DNA of 5,666 nucleotides, taken from NCBI GenBank assembly GCA_004525335.1, contig SPCL01000132.1, positions 1-5,666 of the forward strand, in the 5' to 3' direction. The DNA comes from Thermodesulfobacteriales bacterium (GTDB lineage: Bacteria; Desulfobacterota_D; UBA1144; Nemesobacterales; UBA2774). The notes below the pieces were generated by a model, which worked only from the letters and a program-made list of their open reading frames with translations, did no database searches and was not told where the DNA came from. Below are positions 1-5,666 of this stretch, in pieces. Both the position numbers and the translations under genes were made by a program. How positions within the stretch are numbered: the stretch's first letter is position 1; each line of letters begins with the position of its first letter.

Positions 1-103
1 ATATAATATAGCTGAAAAAAATAAACTTAAGCAGGTAGCTCAAGATCAATACTATCTTAGTAAGTATTGGAAAAGATTTTATTCTGGAAATAAAATTTTG
101 TAA
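1..103 (+). CDS. C-terminal end of an unidentified protein (5' truncated by window edge)
   Basis: An open frame enters from the left edge (first full codon at 2) and runs 33 codons to a TAA at 101-103. The visible tail is polar, lysine-rich and aromatic, including AQDQYYLSKYWKRFY, which reads like a real protein C-terminus rather than random translation. The stop lies 13 bases before the purH stop, so the two genes converge. No family can be assigned from so short a piece. It could be a chance open frame in AT-rich DNA, but its composition and its neat convergence with purH favour a real gene end. Confidence 0.5.
   Translation, partial: YNIAEKNKLKQVAQDQYYLSKYWKRFYSGNKIL
73..99. terminator. 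AT-rich hairpin between convergent genes, possible bidirectional terminator
   Basis: Bases 73-83 can pair with 89-99 around a five-base loop (CTGGA, 84-88), giving an 11-bp stem with one G-U pair. Short T-rich runs follow the stem on both strands. It overlaps the last codons of the left gene and lies just past the purH stop, where a shared terminator would be expected. The stem has no G-C pairs except the wobble, so it would be weak. This is a candidate only. Confidence 0.25.
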
Positions 104-116
104 TTACTAAAAGTGA

Positions 117-1679
117 TCAATGTTTGAAATGTCTAAATCCTATGAATACCATAGCAATCCCATGCTCATCACAAGCATCAATAATGTCCTGGTCTCTTAT
201 TGACCCCCCTGGTTGAACTATAGCAGTAATACCAGCTTTAGCAGCTTCATCAATACCATCCCGGAACGGGAAGAAAGCATCTGAAGCTAGTGTCGCACCC
301 TGTGTTGGAAGCTCGGCTTTCATAGTTGCTATTTTAACAGAATCCACCCTACTCATCTGACCGGCCCCTATTCCAACGGTTTGGCCTTCACGGGCAAACA
401 CGATGGCATTTGATTTAACGTGTTTACATACTTTCCATCCAAATTTAAGAGCGCGAAGTTCCTCATCCGAAGGTTGGCGTTTAGTAAGTACTTTCATGTC
501 GTCAAAATCTTTATCGATCCCTGTGTCACGGTCCTGAATTAGGGCTCCACCGATTACCTTTTTAAAATCTAGCCCTGCATTTGCGCTAAGTGGCAGCTCA
601 GGTGTTTTCATTACCCTTAGATTTGTTTTACTGGAGAGCACTTCTAAAGCCTTTTCTGAAAATGAAGGAGCAATTACTACTTCAAGGAACATGGCAGCAA
701 GCTCAGATGCAGTTGCTTCATCGACTTCTCTATTAAAAGCTACTATACCCCCGAATGAACTTACTGGATCGCAAGCCTTAGCTTTTAGGAAAGCCTCGAC
801 AACACTTTCATCCGTAGCTACACCACAGGGGTTATTATGTTTGACCACCACGCAAGCAGTCTCGGTGAAGTCTTTAACAGCTTCAAGAGCGGCATCGGTA
901 TCATAAATATTATTAAGTGACAGCTCTTTTCCTTGCAGCTGAATGGAGTTTGAAATACAAGGTTCTTCAAACCCTGACTGTACATAAAAAGATCCTTCTT
1001 GGTGAGGGTTTTCGCCATATCTAAGTTTCATTTTTTTACCCATATGGATTGTCAGGCTTGGTGGGAATTTAGTTTTTCCACCACTAGGATCTATCGCGCC
1101 AAGGAAATTGGAGATTGCGGCATCGTAACGAGAAACATATGAGAATGCTTTTACTGCGAGCCTAAAATTTGTCTCGGCCGAAATTGAACCATTGTTATTC
1201 TTAAGCTCTTTTAGGATATCTTCGTAATCCTCGGGGTGTGTAACAAGTGTTACATATTGATAGTTTTTTGCAGCAGCTCTGAGCATAGTTGGTCCGCCGA
1301 TATCAATGTTTTCAATTGCTTCCATCAAATCTACATTGTCTTTTTTAATTACCTCTTCAAACGGATAGAGATTAACAATAATCATATCTATCGGCTCCAT
1401 TCCGTTTTCCGCCATCTGCTGTAAATGAGTATCATTATCTCTTAGCGCTAGGACACCGCCATATATTTTAGGGTGCAGAGTTTTCACACGACCATCTAAA
1501 ATCTCAGGTGATCCTGTATATTCTGAAATATCCATTACTCTAACACCTGCGTCCCTTAGCTGTCTTGCAGTCCCGCCTGTGGATAATATTTCTACATCAT
1601 AATCCTCTAGAGCTTTAGCAAAATTACTGATGCCCTCTTTGTCTGAGACACTTATGATTACCCTATTAATCTTATTCAT
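117..1679 (-). CDS. purH: Bifunctional AICAR formyltransferase / IMP cyclohydrolase PurH
   Basis: PurH catalyses the last two steps of de novo purine synthesis in the cytoplasm: formylation of AICAR by 10-formyl-THF to FAICAR, then ring closure to IMP. The 520-residue length is normal for the family. The N-terminal MGS-like cyclohydrolase domain (about 1-150) shows STGGTA (33-38), RVKTLHPKIYGG (64-75), NLYPF (103-107) and an ENIDIGGPTMLRAAAKN block (123-139). The transformylase domain shows LRYGENPHQ (219-227), the catalytic Lys-His pair in VVKHNNPCG (K280, H281), SSFGG (307-311), SNAIVFA (423-429), GIGAGQMSRVDS (436-447), ASDAFFPF (465-472) and PGGSIRDQ (490-497). The C-terminus is RHFKH, close to the usual RHFRH. 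The ATG at 1677-1679 is supported by an AAGGAG Shine-Dalgarno sequence (1687-1692, minus strand) seven bases upstream. The gene is intact. No other purine gene is visible, and it converges with the gene at the left edge. Confidence 0.98.
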   Translation of the reverse strand: MNKINRVIISVSDKEGISNFAKALEDYDVEILSTGGTARQLRDAGVRVMDISEYTGSPEILDGRVKTLHPKIYGGVLALRDNDTHLQQMAENGMEPIDMIIVNLYPFEEVIKKDNVDLMEAIENIDIGGPTMLRAAAKNYQYVTLVTHPEDYEDILKELKNNNGSISAETNFRLAVKAFSYVSRYDAAISNFLGAIDPSGGKTKFPPSLTIHMGKKMKLRYGENPHQEGSFYVQSGFEEPCISNSIQLQGKELSLNNIYDTDAALEAVKDFTETACVVVKHNNPCGVATDESVVEAFLKAKACDPVSSFGGIVAFNREVDEATASELAAMFLEVVIAPSFSEKALEVLSSKTNLRVMKTPELPLSANAGLDFKKVIGGALIQDRDTGIDKDFDDMKVLTKRQPSDEELRALKFGWKVCKHVKSNAIVFAREGQTVGIGAGQMSRVDSVKIATMKAELPTQGATLASDAFFPFRDGIDEAAKAGITAIVQPGGSIRDQDIIDACDEHGIAMVFIGFRHFKH

Positions 1680-1686
1680 TTACCTG

Positions 1687-1692
1687 CTCCTT
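1687..1692 (-). promoter_or_regulatory. purH ribosome binding site
   Basis: The minus strand reads AAGGAG, followed by a seven-base spacer and the purH ATG. This is a near-perfect Shine-Dalgarno sequence at ideal spacing. It is the strongest ribosome binding site in the window and it fixes the purH start. Confidence 0.85.
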
Positions 1693-1702
1693 AATGGAAG
1701 TG

Positions 1703-1708
1703 ATTATA
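1703..1708 (-). promoter_or_regulatory. Possible -10 element for purH
   Basis: The minus strand carries a perfect TATAAT at 1703-1708, which would start transcription near 1696 and give a leader of only about 17 bases that still contains the ribosome binding site. No good -35 hexamer lies 16-18 bases upstream, and there is no TGn extension. In AT-rich DNA this may be chance. I see no PurR-type operator or purine riboswitch between purH and the MlaD-like gene. Confidence 0.3.
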
Positions 1709-1850
1709 ACGACAATCGATGCTTGAATACTTATGATTTTTATTGGGAAAACGATATCCGCACTCTGAGTAAAAACTATTATTTTAGCGCACGGAGTTGA
1801 AATTCCAATAGGTACTATAAAGATTGTGAAAATAGTTGGTTCGAAGACTT

Positions 1851-1879
1851 TTGAGAAATCCTCAATAGTTACGTATAAT
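1851..1879 (+). promoter_or_regulatory. Sigma70-type promoter driving the MlaD-like gene
   Basis: TTGAGA at 1851-1856 (five of six matches to the -35 consensus) and TATAAT at 1874-1879 (six of six) are separated by exactly 17 bases. Transcription should begin near 1886, leaving a leader of about 84 bases before the ATG at 1970. This is the best promoter in the window. It suggests that the MlaD-like gene is transcribed on its own rather than from a larger lipid-transport operon. Confidence 0.6.
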
Positions 1880-1955
1880 CTTACATATTATTTTGGCGGG
1901 TGTAATCTTTTTAGGTTATCTCGGAATAAATTCTAGGACTAGCATTTTCATAATT

Positions 1956-1961
1956 GGGGGA
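1956..1961 (+). promoter_or_regulatory. Ribosome binding site of the MlaD-like gene
   Basis: GGGGGA lies eight bases before the ATG at 1970. It is purine-rich and well placed, though not a consensus GGAGG, and it supports this ATG as the start. Confidence 0.55.
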
Positions 1962-1969
1962 TTTATAGC

Positions 1970-3004
1970 ATGAAAGATCAAAAATCTGTTAATTTTAGAG
2001 TTGGCTTATTTGTGCTTTTAGCCATAGGCATTTTTTCTACTATTATTTTTTTCCTAAGTGGTGAGCAAAGCTACTTTGAAAAGAGTTACACCGTAAGAAC
2101 TTCATTTAAAAATACTGCCGGGCTTATTAAAGGTGCTGCAGTAAGGCTATCAGGTGTACGTATAGGAGCCGTGACAAAGCTTGGTTTTGCTAAGGACCCT
2201 GTAGGGGATAAAGTGATAAATGTTACTATGCTGATAAATCAAGATGGGATGGGCAGGTTAAATCCGGACGCTAGGGCTACCATTAAAACAGAGGGTCTTT
2301 TGGGAGATAAGTTTATTGAGATAATTCCCGGTATTGAACCCCCTCTTACAGTGCTCCCCGATACACTCACAATAGAAAGTCAGACCCCAGTAGAGTTTGC
2401 AAGTATTATCGGTCAATCCGGAGACTTAATTACCAATGTGATCAGCATTTCAGAGAGTTTAGACAAAATCGTAAAAGGTATTGGAGCGGGCAAGAACCTT
2501 GAAAATATAAATCAGACAATTGCTTCTGTTAAAGCAAGCTCTGAGGCACTTCAGAAAAATATGGAAGCCATTGCACAAGGTAACGGAATACTCCATACAA
2601 TGATCTATGGCCCGAAAGATGCATCTGGTGAGAAGATTGATGAAAATACTCTGATAAAGCTAAACAAGACTGTAGCAAAACTAGACACTTTATTAAATCA
2701 AATAAATGAAGGTAAAGGGCCGCTTCATGCGCTTTTATACGATGAAAAGCTTACAGGTGAAGTTGATACGACTTTATCCAATTTAAGCCTCACATCTGTT
2801 GAGTTAAAAGAGACAATGGCAAATTTCAATGAAATATCTGAGATGCTAAGAGGCGGTGAAGGTACCCTCGGTGCTCTCATAATAGACCCAAGCATCTATG
2901 ATAATTTAAAGGGTATTCTGGGTGAGGCTGACAGGAGTAAATTTGTGCGTGCAGCCGTGAGATACCTTATAGATCAGGAAAAGGCTGACGGTGCCGCAAA
3001 CTAA
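1970..3004 (+). CDS. MlaD-like MCE-domain lipid transport protein, inner-membrane anchored, with C-terminal repeats
   Basis: This is an MCE (mammalian cell entry) family substrate-binding protein of the Mla/Ttg2 type. Family members form rings in the periplasm that pass phospholipids between the inner and outer membranes together with an MlaE permease and MlaF ATPase. Residues 9-30 form one transmembrane anchor with a short cytoplasmic N-terminus. The MCE domain spans about 39-120, with the typical GLIKGAAVRLSGVRIGAV stretch (51-68) and GLLGDKFIEI (109-118). The 344 residues far exceed E. coli MlaD (about 183). The extra part (about 150-344) is mostly helical and probably coiled, with three glycine-rich repeats (about 204-214, 248-258 and 296-306). 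The gene has its own strong promoter. No mlaE, mlaF, mlaB or mlaC is in the window, so partners must lie elsewhere. The substrate is not evident. The MCE assignment is firm, but the exact mla symbol is not. Confidence 0.88.
   Translation: MKDQKSVNFRVGLFVLLAIGIFSTIIFFLSGEQSYFEKSYTVRTSFKNTAGLIKGAAVRLSGVRIGAVTKLGFAKDPVGDKVINVTMLINQDGMGRLNPDARATIKTEGLLGDKFIEIIPGIEPPLTVLPDTLTIESQTPVEFASIIGQSGDLITNVISISESLDKIVKGIGAGKNLENINQTIASVKASSEALQKNMEAIAQGNGILHTMIYGPKDASGEKIDENTLIKLNKTVAKLDTLLNQINEGKGPLHALLYDEKLTGEVDTTLSNLSLTSVELKETMANFNEISEMLRGGEGTLGALIIDPSIYDNLKGILGEADRSKFVRAAVRYLIDQEKADGAAN
2579..2887 (+). repeat. Three degenerate Gly-rich repeats within the MlaD-like protein
   Basis: The C-terminal region encodes three related segments: GNGILHTMIYG (residues 204-214), GKGPLHALLYD (248-258) and GEGTLGALIID (296-306). 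The shared pattern is G-x-G-x-L-x-x-[LM]-[IL]-x-[DG], spaced 44 and 48 residues apart and separated by predicted helices. The third copy runs on into PSIYDNLKGIL, a form I recall from long MCE proteins. The repeats are protein-level only, and the DNA has diverged. Confidence 0.6.
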
Positions 3005-3058
3005 AGTTATTTTCTTATTACATGTTTAAGTAAAAGTATAGGAATAAAAAACTTAATA

Positions 3059-3517
3059 ATGTCACAACCGCCTAATAAATCTCAAATATTAGAGGCACCA
3101 TTTCTTCAAGCTAATCTTAGTCCATTAGCATTTCGTTTTTCCGCTAAGCATTATTACAAATGCAAACAGGATTTTATATGTCCGGATAAATTCTCTGTAG
3201 TACCCTATTTTCTTTTATGTCGTTCAATTGAGCTTTCTATAAAAGCTAGACATCTGAAACAAGTTAGACAAAAAACAGTAAAAGATAGTTATGGCCACAA
3301 TCTTATGAAAGCTTATACCGCTTTAAAACCAAAAGATCGAATACTAAGTGAAACGGAGTTGAAAGTGTTAAAAGAGGCTGATGATATATATCATGATAAA
3401 GGCTTTGAATATTTCGTTCCAGAACACGCTATGAGGGGTTATAAGAACTTCCCAGACTTAATAGTGCTTGATCAAATAGCAAATTTCTGCAAAAGTTTAG
3501 AAACCCCCGAAAACTAG
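3059..3517 (+). CDS. Hypothetical protein, possibly HEPN-like
   Basis: I do not recognise this 152-residue protein. It looks soluble and largely helical, with no signal peptide or membrane segment. Residues 47-67 form a helix containing the SIELSIKA pattern (56-63). A basic linker (64-76) and YGHNLMKAYTAL (78-89) follow, with a last helix near 136-147. A helix of the form LE-L-xKA followed by a K/R-rich loop and a GH-[DN]-L helix recalls HEPN-fold proteins, some of which are toxins or RNA-binding accessory proteins. No clear RxxxxH ribonuclease motif is visible, so this is a structural guess. Three cysteines lie at 35, 41 and 54. The ATG is 54 bases after the MlaD-like stop, and the nearest purine-rich stretch (AGGA, 3040-3043) is 15 bases away, which is distant. 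Its base composition looks more AT-rich than its neighbours. Confidence 0.65.
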   Translation: MSQPPNKSQILEAPFLQANLSPLAFRFSAKHYYKCKQDFICPDKFSVVPYFLLCRSIELSIKARHLKQVRQKTVKDSYGHNLMKAYTALKPKDRILSETELKVLKEADDIYHDKGFEYFVPEHAMRGYKNFPDLIVLDQIANFCKSLETPEN

Positions 3518-3559
3518 TTTTAGACTAAAATTCGTTTTGACCTAATACAAAACAATTTG

Positions 3560-3633
3560 AGCGGGTGACGGGATTCGAACCCGCGACCCTAAGCTTGGGA
3601 AGCTTATGCTCTAGCCAGCTGAGCTACACCCGC
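3560..3633 (-). tRNA. tRNA-Gly (anticodon CCC)
   Basis: Read on the minus strand, the sequence folds into a full cloverleaf. The acceptor stem pairs GCGGGTG with CACCCGC, the D arm is GCTC/GAGC, and the anticodon stem TAAGC/GCTTA closes the loop TTCCCAA, giving anticodon CCC, which reads GGG. The T arm is GCGGG-TTCGAAT-CCCGT, with one G-U pair. The discriminator base is U (position 3560 on the complement), as expected for bacterial tRNA-Gly. The stem and loop around the anticodon closely match the E. coli CCC isoacceptor as I recall it. The 3' CCA is not encoded (CAA follows the discriminator), so it must be added by a nucleotidyltransferase. The tRNA is divergent from murQ and convergent with the small unknown gene. 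Confidence 0.96.
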
Positions 3634-3643
3634 ATCTGAACAA

Positions 3644-3672
3644 AATCTATTATAACCTGTATTAAAAGTCAA
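3644..3672 (-). promoter_or_regulatory. Probable promoter of tRNA-Gly
   Basis: On the minus strand TTGACT (3667-3672) matches the -35 consensus in five of six bases. A TAGATT hexamer lies 17 bases downstream (3644-3649). A perfect TATAAT overlaps the same area (3649-3654) but sits only 12 bases from that -35. Either arrangement starts transcription within about ten bases of the mature 5' end, as is usual for tRNA genes. Which -10 is used cannot be decided by eye. Confidence 0.45.
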
Positions 3673-3724
3673 TTAAGCGGTAACTCAGTTAATAAGTTTA
3701 ACTTTACAGGAAATAATAGTCTCT

Positions 3725-4621
3725 GTGACTAAGAGCAGAAAAACCGGACATCTTCTTACCGAGAAAATAAACCCTCGCACTGTTCACCTGGACAAGTGCT
3801 CGCCTCTTGAAGTAGTTGAACTTATTTTGGAGGAGGACAGAGCGATAGTCCAAGCTATTGAGAAGGAGAAACATAATATTGCCAAGGCTGTTGAGCTTGT
3901 GGTCGGCAGGTTAAAAATCGGAGGCAGACTATTCTTCATAGGTGCAGGGACAAGCGGGCGGTTGGGAGTCATAGAAGCAGCAGAGTGTCCACCTACGTTT
4001 GGAACAGATCCTGAATTAATACAGGGCTTTATAGCAGGTGGAAGGGAAGCGATTTGGCAGTCAATAGAGGGAGCTGAAGACTCAACTACAGAAGCACAGG
4101 AGTTTCTTCAAGATGCAAATTTATGTAAAGAAGATGTTGTTGTTGGTATAGCGGCAAGCGCTTCCACACCTTTTGTTGAGGGCGGACTACAATATGCAGA
4201 CCAAACGGGAAGCGGCACTGTATTAGTTACATGTAATACTGTAGAATCCAAAATCGCCAATGTTACAATTGAGCTTCTAGTAGGTCCTGAAGTAGTTGTG
4301 GGGTCAACAAGGATGAAGGCCGGCACAGTAACAAAAATGGTATTAAATATGATGACTACTGCCTCTATGGTGCAGCTGGGCAAGACATACGGCAACCTTA
4401 TGGTCGATGTTCAGCCAAAGTCGGCAAAACTCAGAGATAGAGCCAAACGAATTGTTATGCATATCGCTGAAGTAAGTGAAGAAAAAGCCAATGAATTGTT
4501 ACAAGAGTCTGACTGGGATGTTAAAGCGTCAATTGTTATGGAGAAGAATAAATTAAGCTTAGAAGATGCTAAAGAGTTACTAGAGAAGCATAATGGATTT
4601 TTGCGCGAGGCCCTTAAATAA
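3725..4621 (+). CDS. murQ: N-acetylmuramic acid 6-phosphate etherase MurQ
   Basis: MurQ cleaves the D-lactyl ether of MurNAc-6-phosphate to give GlcNAc-6-phosphate and D-lactate, a cytoplasmic step of peptidoglycan recycling. At 298 residues it matches the E. coli enzyme in length and aligns end to end. It has a SIS sugar-phosphate isomerase fold with GAGTSGRLG (73-81), AAECPPT (85-91), EGAED (115-119), GSTRMKAGT (193-201) and GNLMVDV (223-229). E87 and E118 correspond to E. coli Glu83 and Glu114, the acid/base residues, so the active site looks intact. One oddity is the loop normally reading AASGRTP, which here is AASASTP (143-149). The C-terminal helical domain ends in HNGFLREALK. The start is GTG at 3725, because no in-frame ATG exists between it and the upstream TAA at 3674. 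AGGA at 3708-3711 is a distant ribosome binding site. anmK follows after 20 bases, making a likely two-gene recycling operon. Confidence 0.96.
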   Translation: MTKSRKTGHLLTEKINPRTVHLDKCSPLEVVELILEEDRAIVQAIEKEKHNIAKAVELVVGRLKIGGRLFFIGAGTSGRLGVIEAAECPPTFGTDPELIQGFIAGGREAIWQSIEGAEDSTTEAQEFLQDANLCKEDVVVGIAASASTPFVEGGLQYADQTGSGTVLVTCNTVESKIANVTIELLVGPEVVVGSTRMKAGTVTKMVLNMMTTASMVQLGKTYGNLMVDVQPKSAKLRDRAKRIVMHIAEVSEEKANELLQESDWDVKASIVMEKNKLSLEDAKELLEKHNGFLREALK

Positions 4622-4641
4622 GCCAGATAAATATTAAAACT

Positions 4642-5666
4642 ATGCCATTTGATCTGAAATCTCTAATCGATAAGAAAGATAAACTTGTAATAGGATTAAT
4701 GTCCGGGACTTCAAAAGACGGCATTGATGCTGCATTGGTTAAGCTTGAAGGAAGTGGATTAAATACGCAAATGGAATTAGTAAAATTTATTTGTGTTGAA
4801 TTTGAGGAGGATGTACGCAGTAGGTTAGACAATTTAGCCAAGGGATGCACTATTAAAGAAGTATCTGATCTTAATTTCCTAATAGGCGATGAGTTTGCTA
4901 AAGCAGCACTAAGCGTTATTGACCAAGCAGGGGCAAGTCCTTCGGATGTGGATTTGATAGGCTCTCACGGTCAAACTGTTTTTCATAACCCCCCCTCATA
5001 TAAAGACGGCACTCCTTCCACGCTTCAAATAGGCGAGATTGATATAATTGCTGAGAGAACAGGAATTACTACTGTTGGAGATTTTAGGACCCGTGATATA
5101 GCAGCAGGCGGTGAAGCGGCTCCGCTGGTTCCATATCTAGATTACTTACTGTTTAGAAAGCCAGGCAAAGTTTCAATTGCTCAAAACATTGGAGGTATAG
5201 CAAACGCAACTGTTGTGACAGAGAATATTGATGATTTAATTGCGTTTGATACAGGCCCTGGGAATATGCTGATGGACAGAATTATTCAATTATCCACGAA
5301 GGGAAAAGAGAAATACGATAGATCTGGTAAGTTAGCTTCAGCTGGCAAGGTCAACAGAGAACTGCTGAATAAATTGCTTGCTGATCCGTATTATAGCTAC
5401 CCCCCTCCAAAATCCACAGGCGAAGAACTCTTTGGGCAGGAAATGATAGCAACGCTATATTCTTATATAGAGAATGAAATGCTTTCACTTGAAGATATGA
5501 TGGCTACCCTCATGTCGCTTACAGTGGAGTCGATCGTATCATCATACAAAAATTATATTTTCCCGAAGTGGGATGTTAGTGAAATTATATTTAGCGGCGG
5601 CGGGTGTAATAATCCAATTCTAATGGAGAGTTTAAGTGAAAAGCTCAATCCCTTAAGGATTAGTAG
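4642..5666 (+). CDS. anmK: Anhydro-N-acetylmuramic acid kinase AnmK (3' end cut by window edge)
   Basis: AnmK uses ATP to hydrolyse the 1,6-anhydro ring and phosphorylate 1,6-anhydro-MurNAc to MurNAc-6-phosphate, the substrate of the adjacent MurQ. The frame is open from ATG 4642 to the window end, giving 341 complete codons. Motifs of this ASKHA-fold kinase are in order: IGLMSGTSKDGIDAALV (17-33), SHGQTVFH (108-115), GDFRTRDIAAGGEAAPLVP (146-164), QNIGGIAN (181-188), FDTGPGNMLMD (202-212) with the likely catalytic Asp203, and SGGGCNNP (318-325). Family members run about 370-390 residues, so roughly 40-60 are missing beyond the edge. Position 25 is Lys where Leu is common in the MSGTSLDG motif. 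The ATG gives about ten residues more than E. coli AnmK. The next ATG (M20) would cut into the first phosphate-binding strand. No clear Shine-Dalgarno precedes it, and the 20-base gap after murQ suggests translation coupled to murQ. Confidence 0.95.
   Translation, partial: MPFDLKSLIDKKDKLVIGLMSGTSKDGIDAALVKLEGSGLNTQMELVKFICVEFEEDVRSRLDNLAKGCTIKEVSDLNFLIGDEFAKAALSVIDQAGASPSDVDLIGSHGQTVFHNPPSYKDGTPSTLQIGEIDIIAERTGITTVGDFRTRDIAAGGEAAPLVPYLDYLLFRKPGKVSIAQNIGGIANATVVTENIDDLIAFDTGPGNMLMDRIIQLSTKGKEKYDRSGKLASAGKVNRELLNKLLADPYYSYPPPKSTGEELFGQEMIATLYSYIENEMLSLEDMMATLMSLTVESIVSSYKNYIFPKWDVSEIIFSGGGCNNPILMESLSEKLNPLRIS

Noticed and set aside
691..906. Plus-strand 71-codon frame inside purH
   Set aside because: It is antisense to the well-conserved PurH transformylase domain, has low-complexity Ser/Ala/Thr composition and lacks its own ribosome binding site. 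It is a shadow of purH codon use.
1769..1936. A 55-codon plus-strand open frame between purH and the MlaD-like gene
   Set aside because: It has no ATG, no ribosome binding site and no recognisable motif, and it runs straight through the strong promoter at 1851-1879. It is most likely chance, although a decayed gene cannot be excluded.
3510..3521. Perfect 12-base palindrome AAAACTAGTTTT at the stop of the small unknown gene
   Set aside because: Considered as a terminator or operator. It has no loop, is AT-rich and is too short for a convincing terminator, and no second copy was seen.
3560..3633. tRNA-Gly as an integration (att) site for a genomic island
   Set aside because: No integrase is present and no repeated copy of the tRNA 3' end was found elsewhere in the window. 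The genes on both sides mostly look like core genes.
4108..4395. Minus-strand 95-codon frame inside murQ
   Set aside because: It is antisense to conserved MurQ motifs, with Thr/Ser/Val-rich composition typical of a complementary-strand shadow.
4614..4850. Minus-strand 78-codon frame over the start of anmK
   Set aside because: The plus-strand frame here encodes the diagnostic MSGTSKDG motif of AnmK, so the antisense frame is an artefact.

Overview
The window is an ordinary chromosomal housekeeping segment from a Gram-negative bacterium, at roughly 40% GC judged by eye. The Gram-negative assignment rests on an MCE/MlaD-type lipid-transport protein and a murQ-anmK pair for recycling anhydro-muropeptides. 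The lineage cannot be fixed from the sequence. The long MCE protein with C-terminal glycine-rich repeats recalls forms I associate with deltaproteobacterial-type and similar lineages, but that is only an impression.

Layout, left to right. Positions 1-103 hold the last 33 codons of an unidentified plus-strand gene, which converges on purH (117-1679, minus). PurH catalyses the last two steps of IMP synthesis. A 290-base divergent intergenic region (1680-1969) carries the purH ribosome binding site and a near-consensus sigma70 promoter for an MlaD-like gene (1970-3004, plus). A small unknown gene with a possible HEPN-like fold follows (3059-3517, plus). A tRNA-Gly(CCC) gene lies on the minus strand (3560-3633). 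Then come murQ (3725-4621, plus) and anmK (4642 to the window edge, plus, truncated by the edge).

The clearest functional unit is murQ-anmK. AnmK phosphorylates and opens 1,6-anhydro-MurNAc to MurNAc-6-phosphate, and MurQ removes the lactyl ether to give GlcNAc-6-phosphate, so the two genes encode consecutive steps of cell-wall recycling. The MlaD-like gene has no permease or ATPase partner in the window and seems to be transcribed from its own promoter. PurH and the tRNA are unrelated housekeeping genes.

I found no mobile element, CRISPR array, phage gene or convincing new system. The points most worth a second look are the triple repeat in the MlaD-like protein, an altered sugar-phosphate loop in MurQ, and the small HEPN-like unknown beside the tRNA.
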